In this document: piece after piece, positions 17,621 to 26,291 of the stretch | How the letters are laid out: every line of letters starts with the position of its first letter | Numbering within the stretch: the first letter of the stretch is position 1 | Origin: Oscillospiraceae bacterium | GTDB taxonomy: Bacteria > Bacillota_A > Clostridia > Oscillospirales > Ruminococcaceae | Reading direction: 5' to 3' | Length of the DNA: 64,000 nucleotides | Assembly (NCBI GenBank): GCA_017523995.1 | Contig: JAFWUX010000237.1 | Coordinates: forward strand, 1 to 64,000 | Program-made: the position numbers and the translations under genes | The notes under the pieces: generated by a model | The model's database searches: none | Seen by the model: the letters and a program-made list of their open reading frames with translations, nothing else | What the model was told of the DNA's origin: nothing

Positions 17621-18187
17621 ATGGATGCGAAAACGTTTCTGGAGATTCTGCACACCGCGGAACGCCTGAAAGACACAACGCGCCACTGTACTACAACCAA
17701 TCGCAGACAGGAAAGTGTTGCCGAGCACAGCTGGCGCGTTTCGCTGATGGCGATGCTCCTGCGGCACGAGTTTCCGCAGGCAGACATGGACCATGTGACG
17801 CGGATGTGCCTGATTCACGATCTGGGGGAGTGCTTCACCGGTGACATCCCGACATTTGCCAAAACAAGCGAGGACAGGGTAAATGAGGATACACTTTTGC
17901 AGCAGTGGCTGCAAAGCCTGCCCGCTGAGATTGCAGCTGATTTATCAAGTCTCTATGCGGAAATGGATGCACAGCAGACAGTCGAATCGCGAATTTATAG
18001 GGCGCTTGACAAGCTCGAAGCGCTGATTCAACACAATGAATCGCCGCTGGATACATGGTCAGAGAATGAGTTTGCGCTGAACAAAACATATGCGTTTGAT
18101 GCGGTTGCTTTTTCTGATTGGCTGCAGGCGCTGCGGAACGAAATCCTGAAAGAAACCCTCGCAAAAATAGATTGCGAGGGCGTCTGA
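17621..18187 (+). CDS. HD-domain hydrolase (YfbR-like 5'-nucleotidase family)
   Basis: The 188 residues carry the metal-binding HD signature in order: His in ESVAEHSWRVS, His-Asp in CLIHDLGECFTGDIP, and Asp in RALDKLEALIQHN. The family dephosphorylates nucleoside monophosphates or related compounds, but the substrate here cannot be read from sequence. AGGAG precedes the ATG and rarA ends 9 bases upstream. The last codons contain a terminator hairpin that serves the convergent transporter gene on the other strand; the two stop codons abut at 18187/18188. Confidence 0.87.
   Translation: MDAKTFLEILHTAERLKDTTRHCTTTNRRQESVAEHSWRVSLMAMLLRHEFPQADMDHVTRMCLIHDLGECFTGDIPTFAKTSEDRVNEDTLLQQWLQSLPAEIAADLSSLYAEMDAQQTVESRIYRALDKLEALIQHNESPLDTWSENEFALNKTYAFDAVAFSDWLQALRNEILKETLAKIDCEGV
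18156..18180 (-). terminator. Terminator of the degV-AEC operon, inside the HD gene
   Basis: CCCTCGCA (18156-18163) pairs with TGCGAGGG (18173-18180). On the minus strand the stem is followed by TTTCTTTC. It lies only eight bases beyond the AEC stop codon and within the coding end of the convergent HD gene. Confidence 0.7.
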
Positions 18188-19159
18188 CTATTTGACACAT
18201 ATCCAAATGATGAGCGGAAACGAAAGCAGCGAGAACAGCGTCGTCATAAAGATGCCCTGTGAAGCGAGTTTTTCGTTTCCGTTATATTCTGTCGCGAACA
18301 GCGCGGTGGTGTTTGCGACCGGCATGCAGGACATCAGCAGCAGGGTCGGAGCAAGCACCGGATGCGTCACGAACCGGCTGATGATCAGCCAGAAGACGAG
18401 CGGCATCGCAATCTGCCTGAGCAGCACATAGATATTCATGCGCATATTTGTGAGCACATCCTTGATTTTCATGCCGCTGAGATTGGCACCGACCACAAGC
18501 ATAGCCAGCGGCGATGTGAGGTCACCGAGCGTGCCGCAGGTATCTGCGATGATACCGGGCAGGGGAATGCGGCAGACAAAAATCAAAATGCCGACCGCTG
18601 TACCGATCACGGCAGGCGTCAGCAGCAGCTTTTTCCACGGGATCTGTTTGATGCGCTCCGCGAGCGAACCGCTGCCGGATTCTCCTGCGCCGCCCATCAA
18701 TACAACGCCGAATGTGTATACGAAAATATTGAACACGCTGTTGACGATCGCTGCATAGAACAGTCCTTCGGTTCCGTATACCGATTTGACAATCGGAAAG
18801 CCCATAAATCCGACATTTCCGAAGATCGTCATGAAGATGTAAAGCCGCTTGTCATCCTTCGGCGGATGCAGTGCCGCAACGAGGATCAGCGAAAGCACAA
18901 TCAGAATCAGATAGAACGCGAACGAGTAAACAAACAGCATCCCGACAGATACGCTGAGATCCGATTCCTGTTCGCCGAGCATCTGCATCCGGTCATAGAA
19001 TGCGTCGATCATCATGAGCGGCGTGGTGACGTTGAGCAGGATTTTCGTGAGCTTCTGCTTCGTGTGCTGATCGAGCAGCTCGATGCGCGCGAGCGCAAAG
19101 CCGAGGCAGAGAATCAGGAACAGTTTGCCCATTTGTTCAATGATAACAGTAATATGCAT
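18188..19159 (-). CDS. AEC-family transporter (auxin efflux carrier-like permease)
   Basis: The 323-residue polytopic membrane protein has about ten hydrophobic helices in two halves. The central segments FGNVGFMGFPIVKSVYG and NSVFNIFVYTFG, and the late MSCMPVANTTALFATEY, are typical of the AEC family. Bacterial members export or import organic acids such as malate, but the substrate here is unknown. It starts 17 bases after the degV stop and the two form an operon. It ends in the terminator nested in the HD gene. Confidence 0.88.
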   Translation of the reverse strand: MHITVIIEQMGKLFLILCLGFALARIELLDQHTKQKLTKILLNVTTPLMMIDAFYDRMQMLGEQESDLSVSVGMLFVYSFAFYLILIVLSLILVAALHPPKDDKRLYIFMTIFGNVGFMGFPIVKSVYGTEGLFYAAIVNSVFNIFVYTFGVVLMGGAGESGSGSLAERIKQIPWKKLLLTPAVIGTAVGILIFVCRIPLPGIIADTCGTLGDLTSPLAMLVVGANLSGMKIKDVLTNMRMNIYVLLRQIAMPLVFWLIISRFVTHPVLAPTLLLMSCMPVANTTALFATEYNGNEKLASQGIFMTTLFSLLSFPLIIWICVK

Positions 19160-19176
19160 AGGTTCTCTTTTCCGGT

Positions 19177-20031
19177 TTATTTTTTGCGGACGAACAGCAC
19201 GCCGAGTGTATTCGGTCCGCAGTGGCTCGAAATCGTGGAGCCTGCCTGTGTTTCAACAATTGCCTCAAAGCGTCCGGATTCGCGAACCGCATTTTCCGCT
19301 GCGCTGACAGCCTCTTTTGAAGCAGCCGCGTGCGTTATGAAAATCCGGTGATTGTCAATTGAATCCCGTTCCGCAAGGCGGTCTTTCGCATACTCCGTGA
19401 CGCAGTGGACGAAGTTTCCGCGATACTTTTTGCTGACAGACATCTCGCCGTTTCGCACCTCGATGCAGGGCTTGAGCTTCAGAAGATTTGCACCGAGCGC
19501 AGCCACAGCAGAGCATCTGCCGCCTTTGTGCAGATAATCGAGCCGGTCGATGATGAAGCTTGCATCGACATTGGGGATAATGTCATTCCGCAGAATCTCC
19601 GCGATCTCGGGAACGGTTTTATTCTCCTCGATCAACTCAGCGGCAGTCAGGATCACATGTCCGATTCCGGTCGAGAGGTTCATCGAGTCAATGACCGTTA
19701 CATGCCCCGTTTCCTCGGCAGCGATGCATGCATTCTGATAGCAGCTTGAAAACTTCGCACTGATTGTGATGCAGATAATTTCATCTGCGGGATTGCGCTC
19801 CAGAATTCTGCGGAACGCGGTCAGATAATCCTCAACGGTGACCGCGGCTGTTTTCGGCAGTGCGCCGCCTGCTGCAACAAAACGGAAAATATCCTCAGCA
19901 GTGATGTCCTTGCCGTCCCGGTGATCTTTGTCACCGAGCATGACATACAGCGGAAGAATTGTGATGTGATATTGTTCAATGAGTTCTTCTGTCAGGTCAC
20001 AGGTGCTGTCAGCGACAATATGTATTGCCAT
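19177..20031 (-). CDS. DegV family fatty-acid-binding protein
   Basis: The 284-residue DegV-fold protein binds fatty acids; in Firmicutes such proteins (FakB) present fatty acids to the kinase FakA. The N-terminal VADSTCDLTEELIEQ and the ITISAKFSSCYQNA block match the family, as does the HKGGRCSAVAALGANLLKLKP segment. The start at 20031 is preceded by GGAGGT at 7 bases; an upstream in-frame ATG at 20049 lies before that RBS and is rejected. First gene of a two-gene operon with the AEC transporter; promoter at 20089-20061. Confidence 0.92.
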   Translation of the reverse strand: MAIHIVADSTCDLTEELIEQYHITILPLYVMLGDKDHRDGKDITAEDIFRFVAAGGALPKTAAVTVEDYLTAFRRILERNPADEIICITISAKFSSCYQNACIAAEETGHVTVIDSMNLSTGIGHVILTAAELIEENKTVPEIAEILRNDIIPNVDASFIIDRLDYLHKGGRCSAVAALGANLLKLKPCIEVRNGEMSVSKKYRGNFVHCVTEYAKDRLAERDSIDNHRIFITHAAASKEAVSAAENAVRESGRFEAIVETQAGSTISSHCGPNTLGVLFVRKK

Positions 20032-20060
20032 AGTGATACCTCCCTGCAAAAACTGTTACT

Positions 20061-20089
20061 ATTATAACGCGGAATGCGTATTTTGTCAA
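20061..20089 (-). promoter_or_regulatory. degV promoter
   Basis: Minus strand TTGACA (20089-20084), 17 bases, TATAAT (20066-20061): full consensus. Confidence 0.85.
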
Positions 20090-20141
20090 GGAATGCCATT
20101 TGCTGCAATTCACATTCAGGACAAGAATGCATGACGAAACA

Positions 20142-20170
20142 TTGACATTTTGTGCAAAATGTGGTATACT
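20142..20170 (+). promoter_or_regulatory. Promoter of the dockerin-bearing GH-A-like gene
   Basis: TTGACA (20142-20147), 17 bases, TATACT (20165-20170), about 27 bases before the coding start region. Confidence 0.85.
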
Positions 20171-20203
20171 ATATAAAATAAATCTGATTTAGGGGGAATT
20201 GTG

Positions 20204-22849
20204 ATGTTCAAGCGCTGTCTTGCTGTGTTATCTGCGGCTGTCTGTGCGGCTGCATACATGCCGACTGTCTGCGCTGCGCCTGTATCTGCGCGGATTGACA
20301 TGTCAGATAAAATCATCCGTGATGAAAATCTGGTGTATATCGGCGCGGATTATCTGAATCCGGCATCCGTGCTGTTTGATAATCAGGACTATGCACCGGA
20401 ATCGCCGGAGAATACAAAGGTCAGTGCGGAGGCATGGGCGGCGACAGAGCGCAGCAAAAACTGGAAACCGAACTGGCAGTCTGAATTCGGCGATGATGCA
20501 TTTTACATCGACCTGCAGGGGAATTATGTCATTACCGGTATCTGTTTTCTGGATACAAACGGTGTGCAGGACTGGGTGATCGAGGACGGCACACCCTTTG
20601 CATGGGAGCAGATCGGCAAGTTCACAACGGATGCCTATCAGACATGGCGCGGCTGTCAGATTGAGAAGCCGCGCGCCACGCGCTATCTGCGGTTTTCAAC
20701 GCCTTGCGGTGACAGCGGTGTCAGTGAGCTGGCGATTTACGGCTATCTGGATTCTCCGCTGACGGATGCGCAGAAAGCGAAAACCGGTGTCAAAATCATT
20801 TCGCCGATCACGCCGCAGGAAAAACTGATGGCTGGCGGAAAGATCGGGTTCAATGCATTCATTGATGATCCGGTTTCTGCGATCATGGCAGCCGGAAATG
20901 TCCGTGAATATCACAATCTGAGCTGGCTGCTGGATGAAGAAGGCAGGGTGAAATTCACGCAGGGGACATGGGGTGACATGGACGCTTATTATTCGCAGAT
21001 GCGCAAGCTCGGCATCAGCATTATCCCATGCATTCAGGGCGGCAGCACGGTGATCTCCGGCGGCAAGGAACCGCCTGAGATTCCGGTAGCGGCCGGTGCG
21101 GATACGCTTGATCCTGAAAGCTACAAGATTCATGCGCAGGCGATGTACCAGATTGCTGCACGCTACGGCAGCAATCCGGATGTGGATACAAAAACGCTGC
21201 ATGTCGCGGAAGGCTCTGAGCCGAAAGCGGGTCTGAATCTGCTGTACGGTGTCGAAAACTGTAACGAGCCGAACAAGACATGGAGCGGCAATGCAAACTA
21301 TTTTTCGCCCTATGAGCTTGCGGCGATGTGCTCTGCGGATTATGACGGTCACGAGGGGACAATCCCGAATGCCGGTGTCAAGCAGGCTGATCCGATTTTT
21401 GCGCTGGCGGTCGGGGGACTGCTCGCAGGGCAGCAGCTGCTTGACTATCTTTCCGAGATGAAGGAGTGGTTTGACTATAACCGCAAGGACGGCGCTTTTG
21501 CGGCGGATATCATCAATGTGCATCTCGGTCCGGACACCTTCAATCCGGAGGATTCTGCAATGGCAGCGCGCATTCGCGAGATCCGCTCATGGATGTCAGA
21601 AAATGCGCCGCACACGCAGCTTTGGATTTCAGAGTTTGAAATCCCGATGAGCGACTGTGAAACAGAGGGCGTTGACAATCATGACAACGGAACCTATCAG
21701 CTCAAGTATGCGCAGCGTGTTGCGCGAACCTATCTGACGGCGATCGGCGCCGGTGTTGACCGCATAACGAAATTCCAGCTCCGTGATGAGGGCGAGGGTG
21801 TGTATTACAATTCCGGTCTGGTCACGCAAAAGGGCAGTTGGAGCAAGAAACTCGCGTGGTATTATACTGCCTGTATGACGAATGTGCTGCGCGATGCCTA
21901 TTTTGCTGCGGATATGACGGAGGATGAGGTCAAAAAGTATTTCTTCATCCGGAATCAGACGGAGCTGAATAATTCCGCATCCCAGATATATTGCCTGTGG
22001 CTGCCGACGAACACCGGCAAGATCATCAAGGATTACAAACTCAGGGTTCCGGCGAATTCCAAGGTTACACTGATCCAGCCCGGAACCTATGCAGAGGGTG
22101 TGAGCAGTATACTGCCGGTAAAGGACGGCTTTGTGACGCTTGATATCAGCGAAACGCCGGTATTTGTTTCGTTCCGCGCGCAGACGCTGCCGAAACCCAG
22201 TAACGGTGAATATCAGAACATTCGTCCGGCTGCAATCAGCATGAGCGAGGATTTCAGTTCAGAGGTCTGTGATCTGCAGAGTGCGCCGAAAGATGCGGAT
22301 TTGAAGCTGTTTTATCAGATGTTTGATGAGCCCGATTCTATGCCGCAGTATTTTTACAGCGATACGGCGGGTATATCAGCACCGAAGACCAGTGCAGGCA
22401 GCAAAACACAGACCTGCTTTGTGAAACTGCGTGAACCATATGTTCTGCAGGGCTGCGGTGTCTATGATACATACGGGACAGGCGGAATCTGTGTGAAGGA
22501 CGGCTATACAGGCAAGGTGCTGTGGGAATCTGATCTCGGCAGTTACATGGCGCGTGAGCTGACTCCGGCTGCGCCGCAGTATCCCGGAACTGATCTTATG
22601 ATCATCGAGCACAAGGGCGGTGATCTGAATGAACTCGCGTTGTACGGACGTCCGGTGCCGGAGCACTGGCGGTATGATATCGACGGCGATCATTTCTGCA
22701 ACAGGAATGATGTCGAGGCGCTGCAGATGTATCTGCTGCAGGGAAAGTTCCCAGGCAGCGCGTGCAGTGCAAAGATCGCTGATCTCAATGCAGACGGTTG
22801 TCTGAATGTCAGAGATTTGTCTCTGCTGAAACAGCTTTTGCTGTATTAA
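20204..22849 (+). CDS. Secreted dockerin protein with a GH-A-like glycosidase domain
   Basis: The protein has 881 residues with an N-terminal signal peptide (about 1-25, ending VCAAP). Residues about 35-190 look like a discoidin/F5-8-type beta-sandwich ending in VSELAIYGYL. The middle (about 200-640) reads as a clan GH-A barrel: GVENCNEPNK near 350 would hold the acid/base Glu and LWISEFEIP near 475 the nucleophile Glu. A further beta domain follows. A C-terminal type I dockerin covers about 823-881 (DIDGDHFCNRNDVEAL and DLNADGCLNVRDLSLL). I cannot assign the GH family; GH39- or GH5-like are possibilities. ATG at 20204 is preferred over the GTG at 20201 because of the GGGGG spacing. Confidence 0.85.
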   Translation: MFKRCLAVLSAAVCAAAYMPTVCAAPVSARIDMSDKIIRDENLVYIGADYLNPASVLFDNQDYAPESPENTKVSAEAWAATERSKNWKPNWQSEFGDDAFYIDLQGNYVITGICFLDTNGVQDWVIEDGTPFAWEQIGKFTTDAYQTWRGCQIEKPRATRYLRFSTPCGDSGVSELAIYGYLDSPLTDAQKAKTGVKIISPITPQEKLMAGGKIGFNAFIDDPVSAIMAAGNVREYHNLSWLLDEEGRVKFTQGTWGDMDAYYSQMRKLGISIIPCIQGGSTVISGGKEPPEIPVAAGADTLDPESYKIHAQAMYQIAARYGSNPDVDTKTLHVAEGSEPKAGLNLLYGVENCNEPNKTWSGNANYFSPYELAAMCSADYDGHEGTIPNAGVKQADPIFALAVGGLLAGQQLLDYLSEMKEWFDYNRKDGAFAADIINVHLGPDTFNPEDSAMAARIREIRSWMSENAPHTQLWISEFEIPMSDCETEGVDNHDNGTYQLKYAQRVARTYLTAIGAGVDRITKFQLRDEGEGVYYNSGLVTQKGSWSKKLAWYYTACMTNVLRDAYFAADMTEDEVKKYFFIRNQTELNNSASQIYCLWLPTNTGKIIKDYKLRVPANSKVTLIQPGTYAEGVSSILPVKDGFVTLDISETPVFVSFRAQTLPKPSNGEYQNIRPAAISMSEDFSSEVCDLQSAPKDADLKLFYQMFDEPDSMPQYFYSDTAGISAPKTSAGSKTQTCFVKLREPYVLQGCGVYDTYGTGGICVKDGYTGKVLWESDLGSYMARELTPAAPQYPGTDLMIIEHKGGDLNELALYGRPVPEHWRYDIDGDHFCNRNDVEALQMYLLQGKFPGSACSAKIADLNADGCLNVRDLSLLKQLLLY

Positions 22850-22867
22850 GATTTAAGACCCATTGAT

Positions 22868-22910
22868 AAAGAACCGATCCGTGCCATGCGGATTGGTTCT
22901 TTTGATTTTG
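22868..22910 (+). terminator. Terminator after the GH-A-like dockerin gene
   Basis: AAAGAACCGATCCG (22868-22881) pairs with CGGATTGGTTCTTT (22889-22902) with one G-U, then TTTGATTTTG. A strong intrinsic terminator. Confidence 0.88.
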
Positions 22911-23044
22911 TGCCGGCTCATTGTATACAGATAGCTCTTTTTCCGGCAGGTGGATATCGCCTTTATTGCATCTAATCCATATTTGGTGCAATTGGAGTGC
23001 CGGATTTTGAAGATGCCCCTTTTTCGCATATCAGAACTGTGTGT

Positions 23045-23073
23045 TTGACAAAGCGCCGAATATCTGTTATAAT
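23045..23073 (+). promoter_or_regulatory. azlCD promoter
   Basis: TTGACA (23045-23050), 17 bases, TATAAT (23068-23073): full consensus. The start site falls about 25 bases before the azlC RBS. I see no further structure in 22911-23044. Confidence 0.88.
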
Positions 23074-23107
23074 ATGGTACGGAAAGTAAATGAACGGAGG
23101 TTTTCAT

Positions 23108-23818
23108 ATGAGTTTGTTCCGTCGCGGTATGCGGGACGGTATCTCCATTGCACTCGGATATTTATCTGTATCGTTCAGCTTCGGCATTTTGTCTGTGCAG
23201 TCCGGATTGACTGTCTGGCAGGCTGTTTTGATTTCGCTGACAAATCTGACATCCGCCGGTCAGGTTGCCGGTGTCGGATTGATCGCTGCAAATGCATCCA
23301 TGTTTGAGCTGTTCCTTGCGGAGCTGGTCATCAATATCCGTTATGCGCTGATGAGCCTCGTGCTCTCGCAAAAAGCGGATGCATCCTTCCGGCTGCCGCA
23401 CCGTCTGCTCGCGTCCTATGGTATCACGGATGAGATTTTTGCAGTCGCTTCGATTCAGAAAGAGTCTGTGAAGCCTGCGTATATGTACGGTCTGATTCTC
23501 GTGCCGTTTATCGGCTGGTCGCTCGGAACATGGCTCGGCGCGGCTGCCGGCACGATTCTTCCGGAGCAGATTACCAATGCGCTCGGCATCGCGCTTTACG
23601 GCATGTTCCTCGCGATTATTCTGCCGCCTGCGCGGAAATCAAGAGCAATCCTCGCTGTAATCTCTGTTGCTGCGGTGATTTCCGTTCTGCTGCATTACTT
23701 TGTCTCGTGGATGTCCGGCGGCTTTGCGATGATTCTCGCAGCGCTCGCGGCGTCGGTATTCGGTGCTGTGTTCTTTCCGGTTCCGGAGAACGCTGATGCA
23801 AAGGAGGCGCAGGCATGA
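23108..23818 (+). CDS. azlC: AzlC-type branched-chain amino acid exporter, large subunit
   Basis: The 236-residue integral membrane protein is the larger half of the AzlCD/LIV-E exporter of branched-chain amino acids. The N-terminal GMRDGISIALGYLSVSFSFGILS matches the family. The conserved helix region FLAELVINIRYALMSL and AYGITDE-like ASYGITDEIFAVA follow. CGGAGG lies 8 bases before ATG 23108. An in-frame codon at 23090 lies before that RBS. The stop overlaps the azlD start (ATGA at 23815-23818). Confidence 0.92.
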   Translation: MSLFRRGMRDGISIALGYLSVSFSFGILSVQSGLTVWQAVLISLTNLTSAGQVAGVGLIAANASMFELFLAELVINIRYALMSLVLSQKADASFRLPHRLLASYGITDEIFAVASIQKESVKPAYMYGLILVPFIGWSLGTWLGAAAGTILPEQITNALGIALYGMFLAIILPPARKSRAILAVISVAAVISVLLHYFVSWMSGGFAMILAALAASVFGAVFFPVPENADAKEAQA

Positions 23819-24132
23819 CCAGAATCCTGATTGCCATTGCCGTGATGGCGCTGACAACTTACATCATCCGCATGATTCCGTTTACATTTGTGCGGCGGAA
23901 AATCAAGAGCCGGTTTATCCAGAGCGTTCTGTACTATATTCCGTATGCGGTTTTGAGCGCGATGACGATTCCTTCGATTTTCTATGCGACGCAGGATCTG
24001 CCGTCTGCGATTGCCGGAACTGTGGTTGCTGTGGTGCTCGCATATTTCGGGCTGCCGCTGATCGTTGTGGCGCTGTCGGCTTCTGCTGCAGCGTATCTTG
24101 TGATGATTTTGCTGCCGATCATACTCAAATAA
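23815..24132 (+). CDS. azlD: AzlD-type branched-chain amino acid exporter, small subunit
   Basis: The 105 residues are nearly all membrane helix, in three to four segments. The opening (ALTTYIIRMIPFTFVRRKIKS) and YYIPYAVLSAMTIPSIFYAT are diagnostic of AzlD. It works as a complex with AzlC; the ATGA overlap makes translational coupling likely. AAAGGAGG precedes the ATG inside azlC. A strong terminator follows 4 bases after the stop. Confidence 0.93.
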   Translation: MTRILIAIAVMALTTYIIRMIPFTFVRRKIKSRFIQSVLYYIPYAVLSAMTIPSIFYATQDLPSAIAGTVVAVVLAYFGLPLIVVALSASAAAYLVMILLPIILK

Positions 24133-24136
24133 ACAC

Positions 24137-24175
24137 AATCCCGAAAGCTTTGTTCCGGCTTTCGGGATTTTTTAT
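24137..24175 (+). terminator. azlCD terminator
   Basis: AATCCCGAAAGC (24137-24148) pairs perfectly with GCTTTCGGGATT (24158-24169), followed by TTTTTA. The inverted form could also stop the convergent grpB-like transcript. Confidence 0.9.
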
Positions 24176-24702
24176 GGATTGCGCCAGTGATCAGCCTGCG
24201 CGAGAATTTGCCGGATCATATCAGCTTTCATGGCGGTGTAGGTTTTCCGGTCATTCGCATATTGTTTTGCGAGCATCTGCTTCAGTTTGCAGTATGCTTG
24301 TGCTTCAGCCGGATGCGTATTCAGATAGTCGCGCATATTGACATAATTGTTCCACGCTTCAGCGCGATAAATCACAGCATGAATGTGGTGCGTAACAAAC
24401 TGCTCATCACCGCAGATATATAAATGCTGATCGGGATGATCCTGACCGCGGTAGAGAAAGCCGGCTTCCGCAAGAATCTCATTCTTTGCAAGCAGCTTTG
24501 AAAAATCTGATACGCCGATCACCAGATCAATAATCGGCTTTGCATCAATGTTCCGGATTGCTGTGCTGCCGATATGCTGAATATCGGATGCGGTATCTCC
24601 GAGAATTTGTTTTAGGCTTTGAATTGTCTGATCAGCGATGATTTCCCATTCCGGATTGTGCGGTTCAAGCGCAACCGTTCCGCGAAACAGACCGATATTC
24701 AT
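24172..24702 (-). CDS. GrpB family protein (UPF0157)
   Basis: The 176 residues belong to the GrpB branch of the nucleotidyltransferase superfamily. Visible marks are LEPHNPEWEIIADQTIQ, QHIGSTAIRNIDAKPIIDLVIGV (the G-S of the nucleotidyltransferase fold and a D-L-V metal site) and HHIHAVI. No activity is firmly established for these small stand-alone members. AAAGGAG lies 8 bases before the ATG. The coding start overlaps the end of the flippase gene by 38 bases, so the two are an operon with coupled translation. Confidence 0.9.
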   Translation of the reverse strand: MNIGLFRGTVALEPHNPEWEIIADQTIQSLKQILGDTASDIQHIGSTAIRNIDAKPIIDLVIGVSDFSKLLAKNEILAEAGFLYRGQDHPDQHLYICGDEQFVTHHIHAVIYRAEAWNNYVNMRDYLNTHPAEAQAYCKLKQMLAKQYANDRKTYTAMKADMIRQILAQADHWRNP

Positions 24703-26215
24703 ATGTCAGACTCCTTTCCGCTGATGTGCGTTTCGTTTGATTGAGAATCCGCAGAATCCCGTAATACAGAGAACCGCCGACCGCTGCGCAGAGTATCATC
24801 CCGCAGATTTCCGGCAGATGCATGCGCGTGATCAGATGATCGGTCAGCAGCATGATCTGCCAAGCCGCGATCAGCGCAAAAATCGGATGAATCAGAATCC
24901 GTTTCCAGACCGGTTTCAGTCCTGTCTGCCGCAGGACAAAGAACAGTCTGACTGCATTGCCGCTGAGATTGCACGCCAGATAGGACGCCACAATCCCGTA
25001 AAAGCCGAACATCGGGACACAGATCAGCAGCACCGAGATGCGGACAATATATTCCGCCAGATAATTGACCGAGGAGAAATTATGCTTGCCGAGTCCGCGC
25101 AAAACGCCCTCCATGATGATCTCCAGATAGATCAGCGGCACAACCGGTGCCATGAACCGCAGGATTACGCCGGTCAGGGCATCCCCTCCGAGGAGCGTGC
25201 CGATTCGCAAGCCGAATTGCACCAAATACACAACAATGAAAAGTGCATAGGCGATTGTTTGTTCAAAGACGCGCTCGGTCAGCAGCCGGATCGCGTGGTG
25301 ATCCTGTTCGGCGTTGGCTTTCGAGAGAATCGGTACGATCAATCCGGACATGACACATTGAATCACAGACGGAAAAAACAGCGCCGGAATGATGATCGCT
25401 TCAAATTCACCGAACTGCGCGAGCGCTTCTTCGGTGCTGTTCCCGAATTGCAGAAGTGTCAGCGGAACCAGCGCATCATTCGTGCTGCTGAGCACTGCGA
25501 CAAGCGATGCGTTGCCCATAATCGGCAATGTTTTCTGCACAAATCTGTGAAACGAAAACGAGCAGATATTGCAGTTTTCCGCGTGCGGCATCCGGAGCAG
25601 TGCGAGAAATATCACGGTACTCCCCTGCCCGATGAGTGCAGAAACCGCAAACGCCGCAATGACGGTCATCACACCGCGCGGAATCAGAAATACCGCGCAG
25701 AATGCGAGTGTTCCGGCGCGCAGCAGAAACTCAATACAATCTGCGATCGCCGGCAGATAGACACGCTGATATGCGTAGCAGCGGCCTTTCAGACAGGCAG
25801 CAAGCGCGGATACCGGCAGCGAGAGACTCAGCAGCCGGATTGTCGATGCGGTCAGTTCTGCATGATGCAGCAGTCTGCCGGGCAGCTCCGCGAATACACA
25901 CAGCAGCACCGCGAACGCAATGCTCAGGCACATGCAGAATCGCGTGATATACTGGAATACCCGATGCGGGTTTCCGCCGCAGCCGAGCTCCTCGGACATG
26001 AATCTGCTTGCTGCGACAAATCCGCTGCCGCCGCTCAGCACTGCAGCCAGCCCGTAAAATGAACTGATCAGTGTCATTTCCCCGACGGTCGCTGCGCCGA
26101 GCTGTCTGGTCAGAAAAATATTGAGCAGCAGACCAAGTCCCTGCAATCCGACAGAAAAGCTGCTGAGAAAGACAGTTTGATACAGCATTTTTCGGCTGCC
26201 TTGTGCGTTCAACAT
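24665..26215 (-). CDS. Polysaccharide/lipid flippase of the MATE-MurJ superfamily (SpoVB-like)
   Basis: The 516-residue membrane protein has about 12-14 hydrophobic helices. The opening QTVFLSSFSVGLQGLGLLLNIFLTRQLGAATVGEM is typical of oligosaccharide flippases and stage V sporulation protein B. It probably moves a lipid-linked glycan or peptidoglycan precursor across the membrane, but the cargo is not readable. The start codon and RBS lie in a hairpin (26213-26240). It overlaps the downstream grpB-like gene and sits downstream of the histidine kinase, separated from it by a terminator. Confidence 0.85.
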   Translation of the reverse strand: MLNAQGSRKMLYQTVFLSSFSVGLQGLGLLLNIFLTRQLGAATVGEMTLISSFYGLAAVLSGGSGFVAASRFMSEELGCGGNPHRVFQYITRFCMCLSIAFAVLLCVFAELPGRLLHHAELTASTIRLLSLSLPVSALAACLKGRCYAYQRVYLPAIADCIEFLLRAGTLAFCAVFLIPRGVMTVIAAFAVSALIGQGSTVIFLALLRMPHAENCNICSFSFHRFVQKTLPIMGNASLVAVLSSTNDALVPLTLLQFGNSTEEALAQFGEFEAIIIPALFFPSVIQCVMSGLIVPILSKANAEQDHHAIRLLTERVFEQTIAYALFIVVYLVQFGLRIGTLLGGDALTGVILRFMAPVVPLIYLEIIMEGVLRGLGKHNFSSVNYLAEYIVRISVLLICVPMFGFYGIVASYLACNLSGNAVRLFFVLRQTGLKPVWKRILIHPIFALIAAWQIMLLTDHLITRMHLPEICGMILCAAVGGSLYYGILRILNQTKRTSAERSLTYEYRSVSRNGCA

Positions 26216-26244
26216 ATGCTCACCTCACTGTCAGCATATGCGAA
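26207..26244 (-). promoter_or_regulatory. Inverted repeat enclosing the flippase RBS and start codon
   Basis: CATATGCT (26213-26220) and AGCATATG (26233-26240) form eight pairs, with GTTC/GAAC able to extend the stem. In the minus-strand RNA the AUG lies in the stem and the GAGGTG ribosome site in the loop. Sequestration of initiation, or a protein operator, are both possible. Confidence 0.5.
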
Positions 26245-26252
26245 CCTGCGTC

Positions 26253-26284
26253 AAAAAAGAATTCCGCCGCAGCCGACGGAATTC
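26253..26284 (-). terminator. Terminator of the two-component operon
   Basis: GAATTCCG (26259-26266) pairs with CGGAATTC (26277-26284), extended by CG/CG in the loop. On the minus strand a run of six T (26258-26253) follows. It ends the response-regulator/kinase transcript just before the flippase. Confidence 0.85.
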
Positions 26285-26291
26285 TTTGTTT

